64,000 nt of DNA from CBDATB01 sp965199745 (GCA_965199745.1 CBDATB010000013.1:62001-126000); one strand, 5' to 3'. Counted from the first letter of the stretch, positions 48,014 to 56,546 are shown. Translations and numbers: made by a program. The notes: generated by a model not told the origin, from the sequence alone.

Positions 48014-48280
48014 TTGGAAAATAAATTAAACTCTATTTCAAACTTTAAAATTGGAAAAACAGGGCAGACCATAAAGGAACGCTATGACGAGGAATATTCT
48101 GATACGTACGACAAGTACGAGATTATTGGAAGTTCGGAAGATAAAAGCACGATTGACCGTTTTGCAGAATATATGATAGAGAGGTTTATGGATTTGGACA
48201 ACTGTGATAATGAACAAATTGGTGGTGGAGAAATGACTGACTCAAATAAATATCTTGTTTATTTAGTATATAACAATTAG
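48014..48280 (+). CDS. Small hypothetical protein, GIY-YIG-like fragment
   Basis: A frame with a TTG start encodes FKIGKTGQTIKERYDEEYSD and IGSSEDKSTIDRFAEYMIER, then YLVYLVYN. The KIGKTGQTIKERY segment is reminiscent of GIY-YIG/T5orf172 nuclease families. No ATG start is in frame; an ATG at 47982 in another frame reaches the same region, so a frameshift is possible. It lies in the unit between sites 2 and 3. Confidence 0.35.
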   Translation: MENKLNSISNFKIGKTGQTIKERYDEEYSDTYDKYEIIGSSEDKSTIDRFAEYMIERFMDLDNCDNEQIGGGEMTDSNKYLVYLVYNN

Positions 48281-48346
48281 TATGGCTATCTCATTTCGAC
48301 ATGCAGCTGGGTTTAGTAGAGAATTGAATATTGGATAGTAGGTTTA

Positions 48347-48720
48347 ATGCTAAAGGAAAGGTTAGATGTTTACCTCCCCCTAGTTGATGATTTTGGAATA
48401 GATGCTGTTGTTAGAAAACCGACAGGTGAATTTATTGAAATTCAAATTAAAGCACGTTCAAAAGAAGTAGCTTTTGGTGATGCTGCTCTATTTGCAGCAA
48501 TTAATCATGAGTTAAGGGAAAACTATTATTTCGTCTTTTATTCAGAGCGTACAGTACGAAAACAAAAATTGGAGTTCTGACTCAAGAATATCTGACACAA
48601 AACTTCGTGAAAGCGATATTGCCGAATTAATTGCTGAAAAAGAACGATTGTTTATCCAACGAAGGAAAGGGCTTATCCGAAAAAAATAAAGAGCTTAAAC
48701 CTAACACAACAGGATTTTGG
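48347..48720 (+). pseudogene. PD-(D/E)XK-like nuclease remnant
   Basis: The frame 48347-48580 has DDFGIDAVVRKPTGEFIEIQ and IKARSKEVAFGD. D...EIQIKARS matches the core of PD-(D/E)XK restriction-like nucleases. After YFVFYSERT the frame is lost. Fragments continue in other frames (LTQEYLTQNF, EGKGLSEKNKELK) to about 48720. The gene is clearly broken. Confidence 0.5.
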
Positions 48721-48763
48721 GAAAATTTTAGGGCATACAAGTAAATCCTAGATTTCCGAGTTG

Positions 48764-48949
48764 ATGAATGGATTAAGTCCTTTTTCATTAAAGGATTTGA
48801 TATTTATCAATCGACTTTTAAAAATTGAATTGACAGATTTAGTACCGACTTTTTTACCACAATCCGAAAGATTAAAAATTAGGACAACTATTAAAAAACT
48901 TGATAATCCTAAGTTGAAGTTGAGTAAAGACGATTTAGCTTTAGCATAA
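48764..48949 (+). CDS. Small hypothetical protein
   Basis: A 61-residue frame from ATG 48764: MNGLSPFSLKDLIFINRLLK, then LPQSERLKIRTTIKKLDNPK, ending DLALA just before site 3. Amphipathic helices suggest a real small protein, perhaps an antitoxin or regulator. No family is recognised. Confidence 0.4.
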   Translation: MNGLSPFSLKDLIFINRLLKIELTDLVPTFLPQSERLKIRTTIKKLDNPKLKLSKDDLALA

Positions 48950-48956
48950 ATCACTA

Positions 48957-49096
48957 CTGCGAACATTGTATAAAAATAACAGCGGTTCAATCGCTAAAAC
49001 GAAAGCGAAGTGTATAAACCAAACAACAGTAATAAACATAAACAGAATAGTAAGTGCATAAAATCCGCTACTATTCTTATACGAGACCGTTATCGG
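48957..49096. repeat. attC-like site 3 (140 bp)
   Basis: Left box CTGCGAAC, arm GTATAAAAATAACAGCGG, a centre with an ATCGCT/AGCGA mini-hairpin, right arm CCGCTACTATTCTTATAC, then GAGACC and GTTATCGG. The arms match at 14 of 18 positions, the rest mostly transitions. Its left box does not complement the GTTGTAGCAC box of the preceding unit. Confidence 0.65.
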
Positions 49097-49151
49097 TAAG
49101 ATTAGATAAAAGCAATACTAAAAACTATTAAGTACTTAAATATTAACACCT

Positions 49152-49836
49152 ATGAACAAAATAAGTGAATATCCTATAAGCAACTATTCTGACTATTACA
49201 AAGATGGATATTCTGAATGGAGACGATTAGGTGCCATAGATAAAGTTGAAAACATCATTTCGCTATGTGAAAACATGACTCATAATTCAATTCTTGAAAT
49301 TGGAGCAGGGGAAGGCTCTATACTAAAAAGACTATCTGATTTAAATTTCGGCAACAAACTCTATGCTCTTGAAATTTCATCGTCTGGTATTGAAATGATA
49401 AAGAAGAAAAATATTACTCAATTAGTTGAATGTAAATTATTTGATGGTTGTCACATACCATATGACAACGAAAAATTTGACATTGCAATTCTGAGTCGTG
49501 TTATCGAACATATAGAATTCCCTCGACAAGTGATCTATGAAGCATCCCGTGTAGCAAAAAATATATTTATTGAAGTACCGCTGGAAGATAATATTAGGTT
49601 ATCTCGGAACTTTGAATTTACGCGTGTTGGACACGTCAATTTTTATTCCCCAAGATTCGATTCGTCGGTTGCTTCAAACATGTAATCTGAAAATAATTAA
49701 TCAAAGAACTACAAATCCTTCTAAAAAAGTATATACTTTCAACAAAGGTAATCTGGGATTAATAAATTATTACACTAAACAATTTTTATTAAAAGGATTT
49801 CCCAAAGTTGCAACAAAAATATTTACTTATAATTAA
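49152..49836 (+). pseudogene. Class I SAM-dependent methyltransferase, frameshifted
   Basis: The first frame has ILEIGAGEGSILKRLSDLNF (SAM motif I), LYALEISSSGIEMIKKK, and FDIAILSRVIEHIEFPRQVI (motif IV-like), reaching HVNFYS. One extra C in a C4 run near 49650 moves translation out of frame, giving a premature stop at 49683. The other frame continues QDSIRRLLQTCNLKIINQRT to 49836. Deleting the extra base would restore a ~227-residue enzyme. It starts about 60 bases after the box of site 3. Confidence 0.75.
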
Positions 49837-49851
49837 GACAGACTAACGAAA

Positions 49852-50070
49852 ATGAGTTACATTAATTATAAATCAGATGAGAATTCAATATATGTATGCA
49901 AAGGATACTCAAAATCATTTGATAATCTAAATTCGGAAAATCAGAATGAAAATTTTGAGACTTTGACAAATAAAGGAACTTTTAATGGTTTAAAAATTAA
50001 AAATTTTCTATCAAGCAGAGAATTAGATGGATTAAAATGTGAAGAAGAATTTTATTTAGAAAAACCGTAA
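49852..50070 (+). CDS. Small hypothetical protein
   Basis: A 72-residue frame from ATG: MSYINYKSDENSIYVCKGYS and ETLTNKGTFNGLKIKNFLSS, ending EEEFYLEKP. The composition is hydrophilic and protein-like but I recognise no family. It ends 9 bases before the MNT gene. Confidence 0.35.
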   Translation: MSYINYKSDENSIYVCKGYSKSFDNLNSENQNENFETLTNKGTFNGLKIKNFLSSRELDGLKCEEEFYLEKP

Positions 50071-50079
50071 CTTTGTATT

Positions 50080-50376
50080 ATGCAGACAAGAAAGCAAATA
50101 TTGGCTAAATTAAAATCTAATAAAGAAAAATTCCTAAGTTTTGGAGTTATCAATATTGGTTTGTTCGGTTCGTATGTAAGAAATGAACAAACAACTAACA
50201 GTGATATTGATATTTTGATTGACTTTAACTCAACAAATGAAACTTATGATAATTTCATATCCGTTTACAACTTTCTTGAACGAATTTTCAAAGGAAATAA
50301 AGTAGAAGTAGTAACTAAAAATAGATTAAGCCCATACGTTGGTCCTAAAATATTAAACGAGGTAATTTATGTCTAA
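50080..50376 (+). CDS. mntA: MNT-type nucleotidyltransferase antitoxin
   Basis: A 98-residue minimal nucleotidyltransferase. INIGLFGSYVRNEQTTNSDI then DILIDF carries the GSxxR...SDxD signature, and a third acidic residue candidate lies in KVEVV. In MNT/HepT systems this enzyme AMPylates HepT on a Tyr and so neutralises it. It overlaps the hepT start by 8 bases. It appears intact although its toxin partner is broken. Confidence 0.88.
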   Translation: MQTRKQILAKLKSNKEKFLSFGVINIGLFGSYVRNEQTTNSDIDILIDFNSTNETYDNFISVYNFLERIFKGNKVEVVTKNRLSPYVGPKILNEVIYV

Positions 50377-50717
50377 AGACCCAATTGAATATTTAAGACA
50401 TATCCAAGATGAATGTGAGTACATAATTTCTGTAATTCAAGATAGAGAGGTAATAAAAAGTGATTTTATTGACAATGAAACACTGAAAAGGGCTATTGTA
50501 AGAAGTTTAGAAATTATTGGAGAGGCAACCAAGAAAATACCCATTGATGAAAAGTTAAAATTTCCAACTATCCAATGGAAAAATATGGCTGGAATGAGAG
50601 ATAGATAGACTAATTCACGATTATATAGGAGTAAACTATTCAATAGTTTGGGATGTAGTAATTAACAAAATTCCAGATGTTCTAAATCAAATAAAAAAAG
50701 TAACTGAAGAAGGATAA
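50369..50717 (+). pseudogene. hepT: HepT-type toxin, broken by a 4-base duplication
   Basis: The N-terminal frame (SKDPIEYLRHIQDECEYIIS, AIVRSLEIIGEATKKIP, WKNMAGMRDR) is a DUF86/HepT RNase. A tandem GATAGATA at 50600-50607 introduces a stop. Removing 4 bases gives MRDRLIHDYIGVNYSIVWDV and a natural stop at 50715. The duplication falls exactly inside the catalytic RX4HXY motif (R-DRLI-HDY). The toxin should therefore be inactive. Confidence 0.82.
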
Positions 50718-50718
50718 C

Positions 50719-50789
50719 TACCACCAACAAAAAATATAAGTAATAGCTTCCTATCGTCAGCTACTACTCATATTCAAACCGTTCTACGC
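50719..50789. repeat. attC-like site 4 (~70 bp)
   Basis: Left box CCACCAAC, arm AATATAAGTAATAGCT, loop, right arm AGCTACTACTCATATT, then CAAACC and GTTCTACGC. It is closely related to site 1 and opens the second restriction-modification copy. Just before it, GGATAAC (50712-50718) shares GATAAC with the complement of GTTATCGG at site 3. Confidence 0.65.
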
Positions 50790-50869
50790 AACTTTGATTA
50801 ACATTCGGCTGTTGATTAAAAATTTGGAATTTCGCCAAGTTTTTGGAATAGATATTTAACTTTACAATT

Positions 50870-51834
50870 ATGTATAGAGAAAAACTAAAATTTATAGACA
50901 TCTTTTGTGGAATTGGAGGTTTTCGAGTAGCTTTTGAAGAAGCTTGTGGGGAAAATGACATCCAACCCGAATGCGTTTTTTCTTCGGATATCGACAAATA
51001 TACCCAAGAAAGTTACGAGGCGAACTTTGGCGATATAACTTGAATTGATGAGACAAAAATTCCAGACCACGATATTTTGTTCGCTGGTTTTCCTTGCCAA
51101 CTTTTCAGTATAATCGGACAAATGAAAGGCTTGAACGATACAAGAGGAACTTTGTTCTTCGATACTGCTCGAATACTCAAAGAGAAAAAGCCAAAGGCAT
51201 TTATTTTAGAGAACGTCAAACAACTTGTTGGACACGACAAAGGAAAAACGCTAAAAGTTATAGTTAAATCTTTAAAAGAATTAGGCTATCACGTTCAGTA
51301 TAGCACTCTAAATGCATTGGATTACGGATTTCAAAAAAAGAGTGTGTTGTAATTGTTGGTCATCGTGAGCCGATTATGTTCACTTTTCTAAATCCCGAAA
51401 AACCTTATAAACCATTAAACGAAATTTTAGAAAGAAAGGTTGATGAAAAGTACTTCGCATCCGATTATATAAAACAGAAAAGAAAGGACAAACATAAATC
51501 TTCGTTTTATCCATCGATATGGCACGAAAACAAATCGGGTAACATTTGTTCTTACCCATATTCCTGTACACTACGTTCTGGGGCATCACACAATTACCTT
51601 TTAGTAAATGGCGAGAGAAGATTAACACCGAGAGAAATGTTTAGGCTACAAGGCTTTCCAGATTGGTATAAAATTATTGTGAGCAACGCACAAGCCAAAA
51701 AACAGGCTGGAAATGCTGTCCCCGTGAATGTGATTAAAGCCGTCGCACAGAAACTTCTGCCATATGTTGCAACGAATTTGGACTAAGCACTATGGTTTTG
51801 AGAGAATATGATTTACATTACAATCCGAGTTAAT
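50870..51834 (+). pseudogene. Decayed second copy of the C5-cytosine methyltransferase
   Basis: Collinear with the intact gene at 46070 and strongly similar at protein level (IDIFCGIGGFRVAFEEACGE, RRLTPREMFRLQGFP, QAGNAVPV). It carries an in-frame TGA at 51041, a deletion near 51330 where QKRER should be, and a Gln-to-stop change near 51784. PCQ has become PCQLFS with the catalytic PC retained. It cannot make active enzyme. Confidence 0.9.
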
Positions 51835-52190
51835 GGCAAAACGTAAATCACCAAGATTAAGAACAGTTAACAAATCTGTTTCAGCTTATCCGCTAAACCA
51901 ATTCAACTCTGAATTTCCTTATGTTCTCGGACAAGAAATTGTCTGTTTGTTAGCAAGCAAAGGTCGATCTGATTTATAAGGCAACGAATAGGAACAGATT
52001 TTTGTGCTTCGTATCGGAGCAGAATGGAAACCGTCAAATATTGGCCTTGACGATGTCGTAATGGGCAACACAGCTTGGGGAGCGAAAACGAAAGAAGATT
52101 TTTTGAAGAATACGCAGATTCTACATTTATTTACAGAGTTTATAATTTCGACAAGCAATCAAGACACGGTGATGTCAGGATTATAAGCAG
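51833..52190 (+). pseudogene. Restriction endonuclease N-terminal remnant, mosaic 3' end
   Basis: The reading AKRKSPRLRTVNKSVSAYPL copies the start of the restriction enzyme at 47050, with two stops (after GRSDL and after GNE), and ends at VMGNTAWGAKT. After ~52095 the similarity stops and a different protein fragment follows (RRFFEEYADSTFIYRVYNFD, VRIISSNFW), which I cannot assign confidently. This is a recombination junction between two different restriction genes. Confidence 0.8.
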
Positions 52191-52857
52191 CAATTTTTGG
52201 AATTTGACATTACAAATCTAAAGGAAAGTACGGTAAAAGAAATTGAGAAATTCCACAAGTCAAAATTTGATGTTTCAAAAATTGTGGACAATGCAAGTAC
52301 TCTAAAATACACTCGTGAAATAAAGTCGCTGATTGAGCAAGAACTAAACGAACCATCACAGGATTTTGTAAAACTATTCGCCAATCGAGCTTATAGCGGG
52401 CGTTTAACATCAAAAGTGATGGAGGAATTTACCGAAATTGCATCAAACGCATTTAACCAAACCATTAGCGAAAAAGTAAATGACAGACTTAACTCGGCAC
52501 TAAACAAGGAACAAGAAAAACAACAAGCGGAAGGAGAAGTCGTTGACGAACCAAAAAGCAAGGCTGTGATACTACCGAAGAAGAATTAGAGGCCTATTAA
52601 ATCGTTGTAGCAATTCTTCGCAGAAAAATCGGAAAAGAAAGAATTGTACCTCGAGACACACAATCTTATTTCGGAATTTTATTGGATGACAACAATAGAA
52701 AACCAATTTGCAGATTTCACTTAAACGGTGGAGTTAAATACTTAAGTCTGTTCGATGTGGATAAAAACGAGACAAAATAAAAAATAGAAACAATCGATGA
52801 TATTTATTGATTTGAAAAGCAACTTTTGAAGACGATAGAATATTACGATAACGAATA
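52190..52857 (+). pseudogene. C-terminal remnant of a COG4748-type type I restriction protein
   Basis: The frame 52197-52589 reads EFDITNLKESTVKEIEKFHK, KIVDNASTLKYTREIKSLIE and FANRAYSGRLTSKVMEEFTE, then stops and continues in other frames (VVAILRRKIGKERIVPRDTQ, GILLDDNNRKPICRFHLNG). This pattern is the C-terminal half of COG4748-type restriction proteins as I remember them. The N-terminal nuclease part is absent. It ends just before site 5. Confidence 0.65.
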
Positions 52858-52864
52858 AAAAACT

Positions 52865-52999
52865 GTTTGCAACAATAGCTATAAGTAATTGCTTGTTCTC
52901 GCCTACTTTGGAAATTTCGCAGGAACTTCTAACTTTGTGTTTACTTGTAAAGTTAAGTGCTAAACCACGCAACTACTCATAGCCGAGACCGTTGTAGCC
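52865..52999. repeat. attC-like site 5 (135 bp, long type)
   Basis: Left box GTTTGCAAC, arm AGCTATAAGTAATTG, a divergent centre, right arm CAACTACTCATAGCC, GAGACC, then GTTGTAGCC. It is the counterpart of site 2: outer parts almost identical, the central hairpin degraded. The right box is followed by the viperin-like start codon after 11 bases. Confidence 0.7.
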
Positions 53000-53010
53000 A
53001 ATTAAAGAAA

Positions 53011-53877
53011 ATGAAAAAAGAAACAATCCCAGCAATAAATTTTCATATTTGGAAGTATTGTAATTTCAAATGTAAATTTTGCTTTGCTACCTATGAAGAT
53101 GAAAATTCACTTTATAGACAAAAATCTTATCTCTCTGAAAAGGAGATGTTGGGTATAATTGACGAAATCTCAAAGCAAGGTATTGGTAAAATAACATTTG
53201 CAGGAGGTGAGCCTATGTTATGTAAATGGTTACCAAATCTTATTAAGCACGCAAAAGAAGTCGGTTTAACTACAATGATCGTTACTAACGGCTATCTGCT
53301 TACAGAAAAGTGGATTAAAGAGCAGAGTAGTGATTTAGATTGGATAACGCTTAGTATTGATAGTATTGATGCAGAAAATCAACTCAATATTGGGCGTTCT
53401 AACGGAAAAAAAGTTGTTAGCCGAGACGAATACCTTCAAAAGGTAGAGGCTATCAAGCGTAATGGAATTAGATTTAAACTTAATACTGTTGTTTGTTCTT
53501 CTAATTCTTTGGAAGATATATCTGACTTCGTTATTTCGATAAAGCCTGAACGTTGGAAGATATTTCAGGTTTTACCTATCTCAAGGCAAAATGATAATTA
53601 TATTGAAGAGTTTTTGATTTCAAGTAATGAATTCAAAAGCTATATTAATCGACATAAACGAGTTGAAGAATTTAATATAAAAATTGTTCCCGAAGATAAT
53701 AATTTGATGACTGGGAGTTATTTAATGATTGACCCACAAGGCAGGTTCTATGATAATTTAGAGGGTAAATATCGTTATAGCGACCCAATTTTGAAAGTCG
53801 GATTTGAAAAAGCAAGACAACAAGTAACAGTTCGTAAAGAAAAATTTACAGAACGAAAAGGTTTGTATAATTGGTAA
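53011..53877 (+). CDS. Viperin-like antiviral radical SAM enzyme (prokaryotic viperin)
   Basis: From ATG 53011 the protein has 288 residues. The radical-SAM motif is YCNFKCKFCFAT with C17, C21, C24 (CX3CX2C), preceded by INFHIW as in viperins. GGEP follows at 65-68, then VTNGYLLTEKWI, LSIDSIDAENQLNIGRSNGK, and the viperin hallmark RWKIFQVLPI (181-190). The C-terminus has MTGSYLMIDPQGRFYDN and KRYS-type ends close to animal viperin. The family converts nucleoside triphosphates to ddh-nucleotides that terminate viral RNA synthesis. It is the first gene of its unit. An in-frame ATG at 52957 lies inside site 5 and is unlikely. Confidence 0.9.
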   Translation: MKKETIPAINFHIWKYCNFKCKFCFATYEDENSLYRQKSYLSEKEMLGIIDEISKQGIGKITFAGGEPMLCKWLPNLIKHAKEVGLTTMIVTNGYLLTEKWIKEQSSDLDWITLSIDSIDAENQLNIGRSNGKKVVSRDEYLQKVEAIKRNGIRFKLNTVVCSSNSLEDISDFVISIKPERWKIFQVLPISRQNDNYIEEFLISSNEFKSYINRHKRVEEFNIKIVPEDNNLMTGSYLMIDPQGRFYDNLEGKYRYSDPILKVGFEKARQQVTVRKEKFTERKGLYNW

Positions 53878-53908
53878 ACTTATTTTTTAACATTAAAATT
53901 TTATTTAA

Positions 53909-55690
53909 ATGAGCAAGAAAATTAATCCTAAAAAAGAAAATCGAAAAATGGAATTTTACGATAGGATAAAAGAACAAGTTGCTGAATTGGCAACAAGTGA
54001 AGAATATCAGAATGATGGAACTGCATTCGGACATTTTATCATTAAAGAGTGTTTTAACAAAATTATCGACTTTCAGTATGACGGAAATGATTTTGACCAA
54101 TTTATAAAAGACCACATTGTAGATATGGCTAATGACTTGGGAAATGATGCCATTTTTACAAATCAAACAAATAATGAAATTTTAGTCTTTCAATTCAAGT
54201 ACTCTAAAAACCAATTACTGAATACGAACGAGATAAAGAAAAATAAACGATTTATTGATTGGTTAATTCGTTCAACTGATGAAAATTTATCAGCTAATCC
54301 CAAACTACAAAAAGTCATAAACAAAGAACTATCACAAATTCTAACGCAACAAAATATTAAAGACAACAATTTCTATATTACTTTTTATTACATAGACTCA
54401 GATTTTGTTGGAAATATAAAGACAGACATTAATACACTTCGCACTAATTACAGGGATAAAAATGTCAATTTTGACATTCGATATTACAATTACCAAGAAT
54501 TAGAAGAACTATATGACGATATTGAAATTCCCAAAAATGAAGTGGAATTAAGATTCGTAGAAAACGAAATTTTTTCCAAAAAACTTACGTATTACCACAA
54601 TGAAGAAACAGAATTAGAAACCGTAGTAACTTCAATATATGCCAACTCATTAAAGCCAATAATTGAAGAGAAAAAAGAGCTAATACTTGCATTAAATGTA
54701 AGATACTACAAAGGCGAAAATGAAATAAACTCGAAAATAAAAAAAGAGTATTCCAAAGGAGAGAAATCAAACTTTTGGATTCTAAATAACGGAATAAATG
54801 GTGTCTGCCAAGACTTTGAAATTAATGACAACAACACTTTGACAATTAAAAACTTTCAAATTGTAAATGGTGGGCAGACAGCAAAAACTCTAACGAGAAT
54901 TGTAAATGACCTGCCAGATAACGTTCAAATTTTACTTCGATTAACCAAAGTGAAGGACAAAACAAGAATTTCTAAAATATCAATGGACATAGCGGTTGCA
55001 AGTAACAGTCAAAATGCAATTAGTGCAAGAGATTTACATTCGGGAGACAGAATACAAAACAAGATTTTTGAACACCTTGACAGAGTTGGAGTATTCTATG
55101 ACAAAAAAGACGGAGAATGGGCAACGGTCAACAAAAAGAAATATAGAAATCCTTCGTATATGCAATTTGGCAAAAGTCCTATGCACCTTAAAATTAGAAA
55201 TTTAGACTTAGGCGTTTCTTACTTGTCATTTTACTTGCAATTACCTATTTCAACTGTAGGAAGGCGCAAATTAGTATTCTCTGATTTATACTATGATAAA
55301 ATCTTTGACATGTCTAAAAACGAAGATGACCAATTCTATAAACTCATATTAGCATATCGGATTGCAGAAAGAGTTAATGATATTAAAAGTAAGAAATACA
55401 ACAATTACGAGATTTTATGGAATAACTACAACATAAATGACGTTTTGCTTTCACTATCTGCACTTTACTTCTATCAAGATAAATTACATAAGATTGATTC
55501 TATTGAAAGTTTAGCGACCGAACTTTCTTATTTTATACCAAATAGACAAATTAACCCAAGTGAAAGATATACGCTGACACTTGATTCTGATTTTTTGGTG
55601 TTTACAGTCATTGCACAGATAATTTTGCTTATCAGTGGCACTTATGCCATTGTTTACTACATTTGCCGAGTTGCGTTGAAGACAAGTTAA
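53909..55690 (+). CDS. AIPR family protein (abortive phage-infection resistance)
   Basis: A 593-residue protein. The central region NFWILNNGINGVCQDFEI and IKNFQIVNGGQTAKTL is the AIPR (PF10592-type) signature, with RLTKVKDKTRISKISMDIAV and AISARDLHS following. The N-terminal ~200 residues resemble an endonuclease-like fold (LVFQFKYSK). It starts 31 bases after the viperin stop, so they likely share a transcript. The C-terminal tail (FTVIAQIILLISGTYAIVYY) is oddly hydrophobic and may reflect a frameshift. AIPR proteins protect against phage by an unclear mechanism. Confidence 0.85.
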   Translation: MSKKINPKKENRKMEFYDRIKEQVAELATSEEYQNDGTAFGHFIIKECFNKIIDFQYDGNDFDQFIKDHIVDMANDLGNDAIFTNQTNNEILVFQFKYSKNQLLNTNEIKKNKRFIDWLIRSTDENLSANPKLQKVINKELSQILTQQNIKDNNFYITFYYIDSDFVGNIKTDINTLRTNYRDKNVNFDIRYYNYQELEELYDDIEIPKNEVELRFVENEIFSKKLTYYHNEETELETVVTSIYANSLKPIIEEKKELILALNVRYYKGENEINSKIKKEYSKGEKSNFWILNNGINGVCQDFEINDNNTLTIKNFQIVNGGQTAKTLTRIVNDLPDNVQILLRLTKVKDKTRISKISMDIAVASNSQNAISARDLHSGDRIQNKIFEHLDRVGVFYDKKDGEWATVNKKKYRNPSYMQFGKSPMHLKIRNLDLGVSYLSFYLQLPISTVGRRKLVFSDLYYDKIFDMSKNEDDQFYKLILAYRIAERVNDIKSKKYNNYEILWNNYNINDVLLSLSALYFYQDKLHKIDSIESLATELSYFIPNRQINPSERYTLTLDSDFLVFTVIAQIILLISGTYAIVYYICRVALKTS

Positions 55691-55771
55691 TGTGATTTGT
55701 ATTTGTATCATGTACAAATATGCGTTGACCCCCCTCAATGTCAACTATTTAGTTCGTCATAGATTTTACAT

Positions 55772-55837
55772 CACCACCCAAAAGATATAAGTAATAGGCT
55801 CGTACCTCACTTACTACTTATAGCCAAACCGTTAGGC
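55772..55837. repeat. attC-like site 6 (66 bp)
   Basis: Left box is degenerate (CACCACCC instead of an AAC end), then arm GATATAAGTAATAGGCT, short loop, right arm ACTTACTACTTATAGCC, AAACC and a canonical right box GTTAGGC. The box is exactly complemented by GCCTAAC at 56457, which closes the next unit. Confidence 0.65.
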
Positions 55838-55897
55838 AAAATTTTGTTCTTTTGTTGTAAGAAGAATTTTTACGAATGAAAATAATCTGAAACTTTA

Positions 55898-56452
55898 ATG
55901 AAGATTAAATCAATAATAATATCATACTTTATTTTGAATTCGATTTATTCTCAATCGCAAAATATTGTGATTGATAATAATAAGATAGGATATTGGGTAA
56001 TAACCGATAATATAAATCATGAGCAATTGATTAATAGTCTTGAAAAAAAATTTCCAAAATTTAATTTCAAAAAAGAAATAGGGGAACAGGATGGCCCTGA
56101 TTTTATAATCATTTCAGCTTATAAAGAAAGTCAGAAGGTGTTTAATATATTTATGTCTACAGAAGATACATTGATAATCGAGAGTATTTATTTTGAAGCA
56201 AAAGGGTTTGAAGATATTGATGGCATAAAAAAAGGAATTAAATACTCTGAGATAAAAGAACTACACGGATCAAAAGTTTCTCATTATGTGAATTATCACG
56301 AACATTTATATGTAACTATAGTTGGTAGCAAATTGAAGTATGAATTAGGCATAGTACATGCTTTTCCAGATAATTTTGATTTCGAAAACCCCAAAGTTTC
56401 ATATGATTTTGCAAAAGATTTGAAAGTAAAACGTATAATTTGGGAAAAATAA
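55898..56452 (+). CDS. Exported hypothetical protein in a well-bounded cassette
   Basis: A 184-residue protein with a signal peptide (SIIISYFILNSIYSQSQ). The mature part begins NIVIDNNKIGYWVITDNINH, alternates strands and helices, and contains GIKKGIKYSEIKELHGSKV, reminiscent of small exported beta-sandwich proteins. No family is assigned. Its unit is the best bounded in the region: GTTAGGC lies 60 bases before the start and GCCTAAC 5 bases after the stop. Confidence 0.6.
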   Translation: MKIKSIIISYFILNSIYSQSQNIVIDNNKIGYWVITDNINHEQLINSLEKKFPKFNFKKEIGEQDGPDFIIISAYKESQKVFNIFMSTEDTLIIESIYFEAKGFEDIDGIKKGIKYSEIKELHGSKVSHYVNYHEHLYVTIVGSKLKYELGIVHAFPDNFDFENPKVSYDFAKDLKVKRIIWEK

Positions 56453-56456
56453 CTTT

Positions 56457-56485
56457 GCCTAACATTATATAAAATTTAATTATCT
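56457..56485. repeat. attC-like left half, GCCTAAC
   Basis: GCCTAAC at 56457-56463 is the exact reverse complement of GTTAGGC that opens the same unit at 55831. It is followed by the arm-like ATTATATAAAATTTAATTATC. The right half is not visible, so the site was probably truncated by a deletion. Confidence 0.55.
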
Positions 56486-56546
56486 GCCCCACAGAAAACA
56501 GCTAAGTACTTTTATACAGCTTGTTCTGATTAATTACAGAATAAAA

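Noticed and set aside
52957..53010. Upstream ATG at 52957 as start of the viperin-like gene
   Set aside because: The extension lies within site 5, and viperin homology begins after the ATG at 53011.
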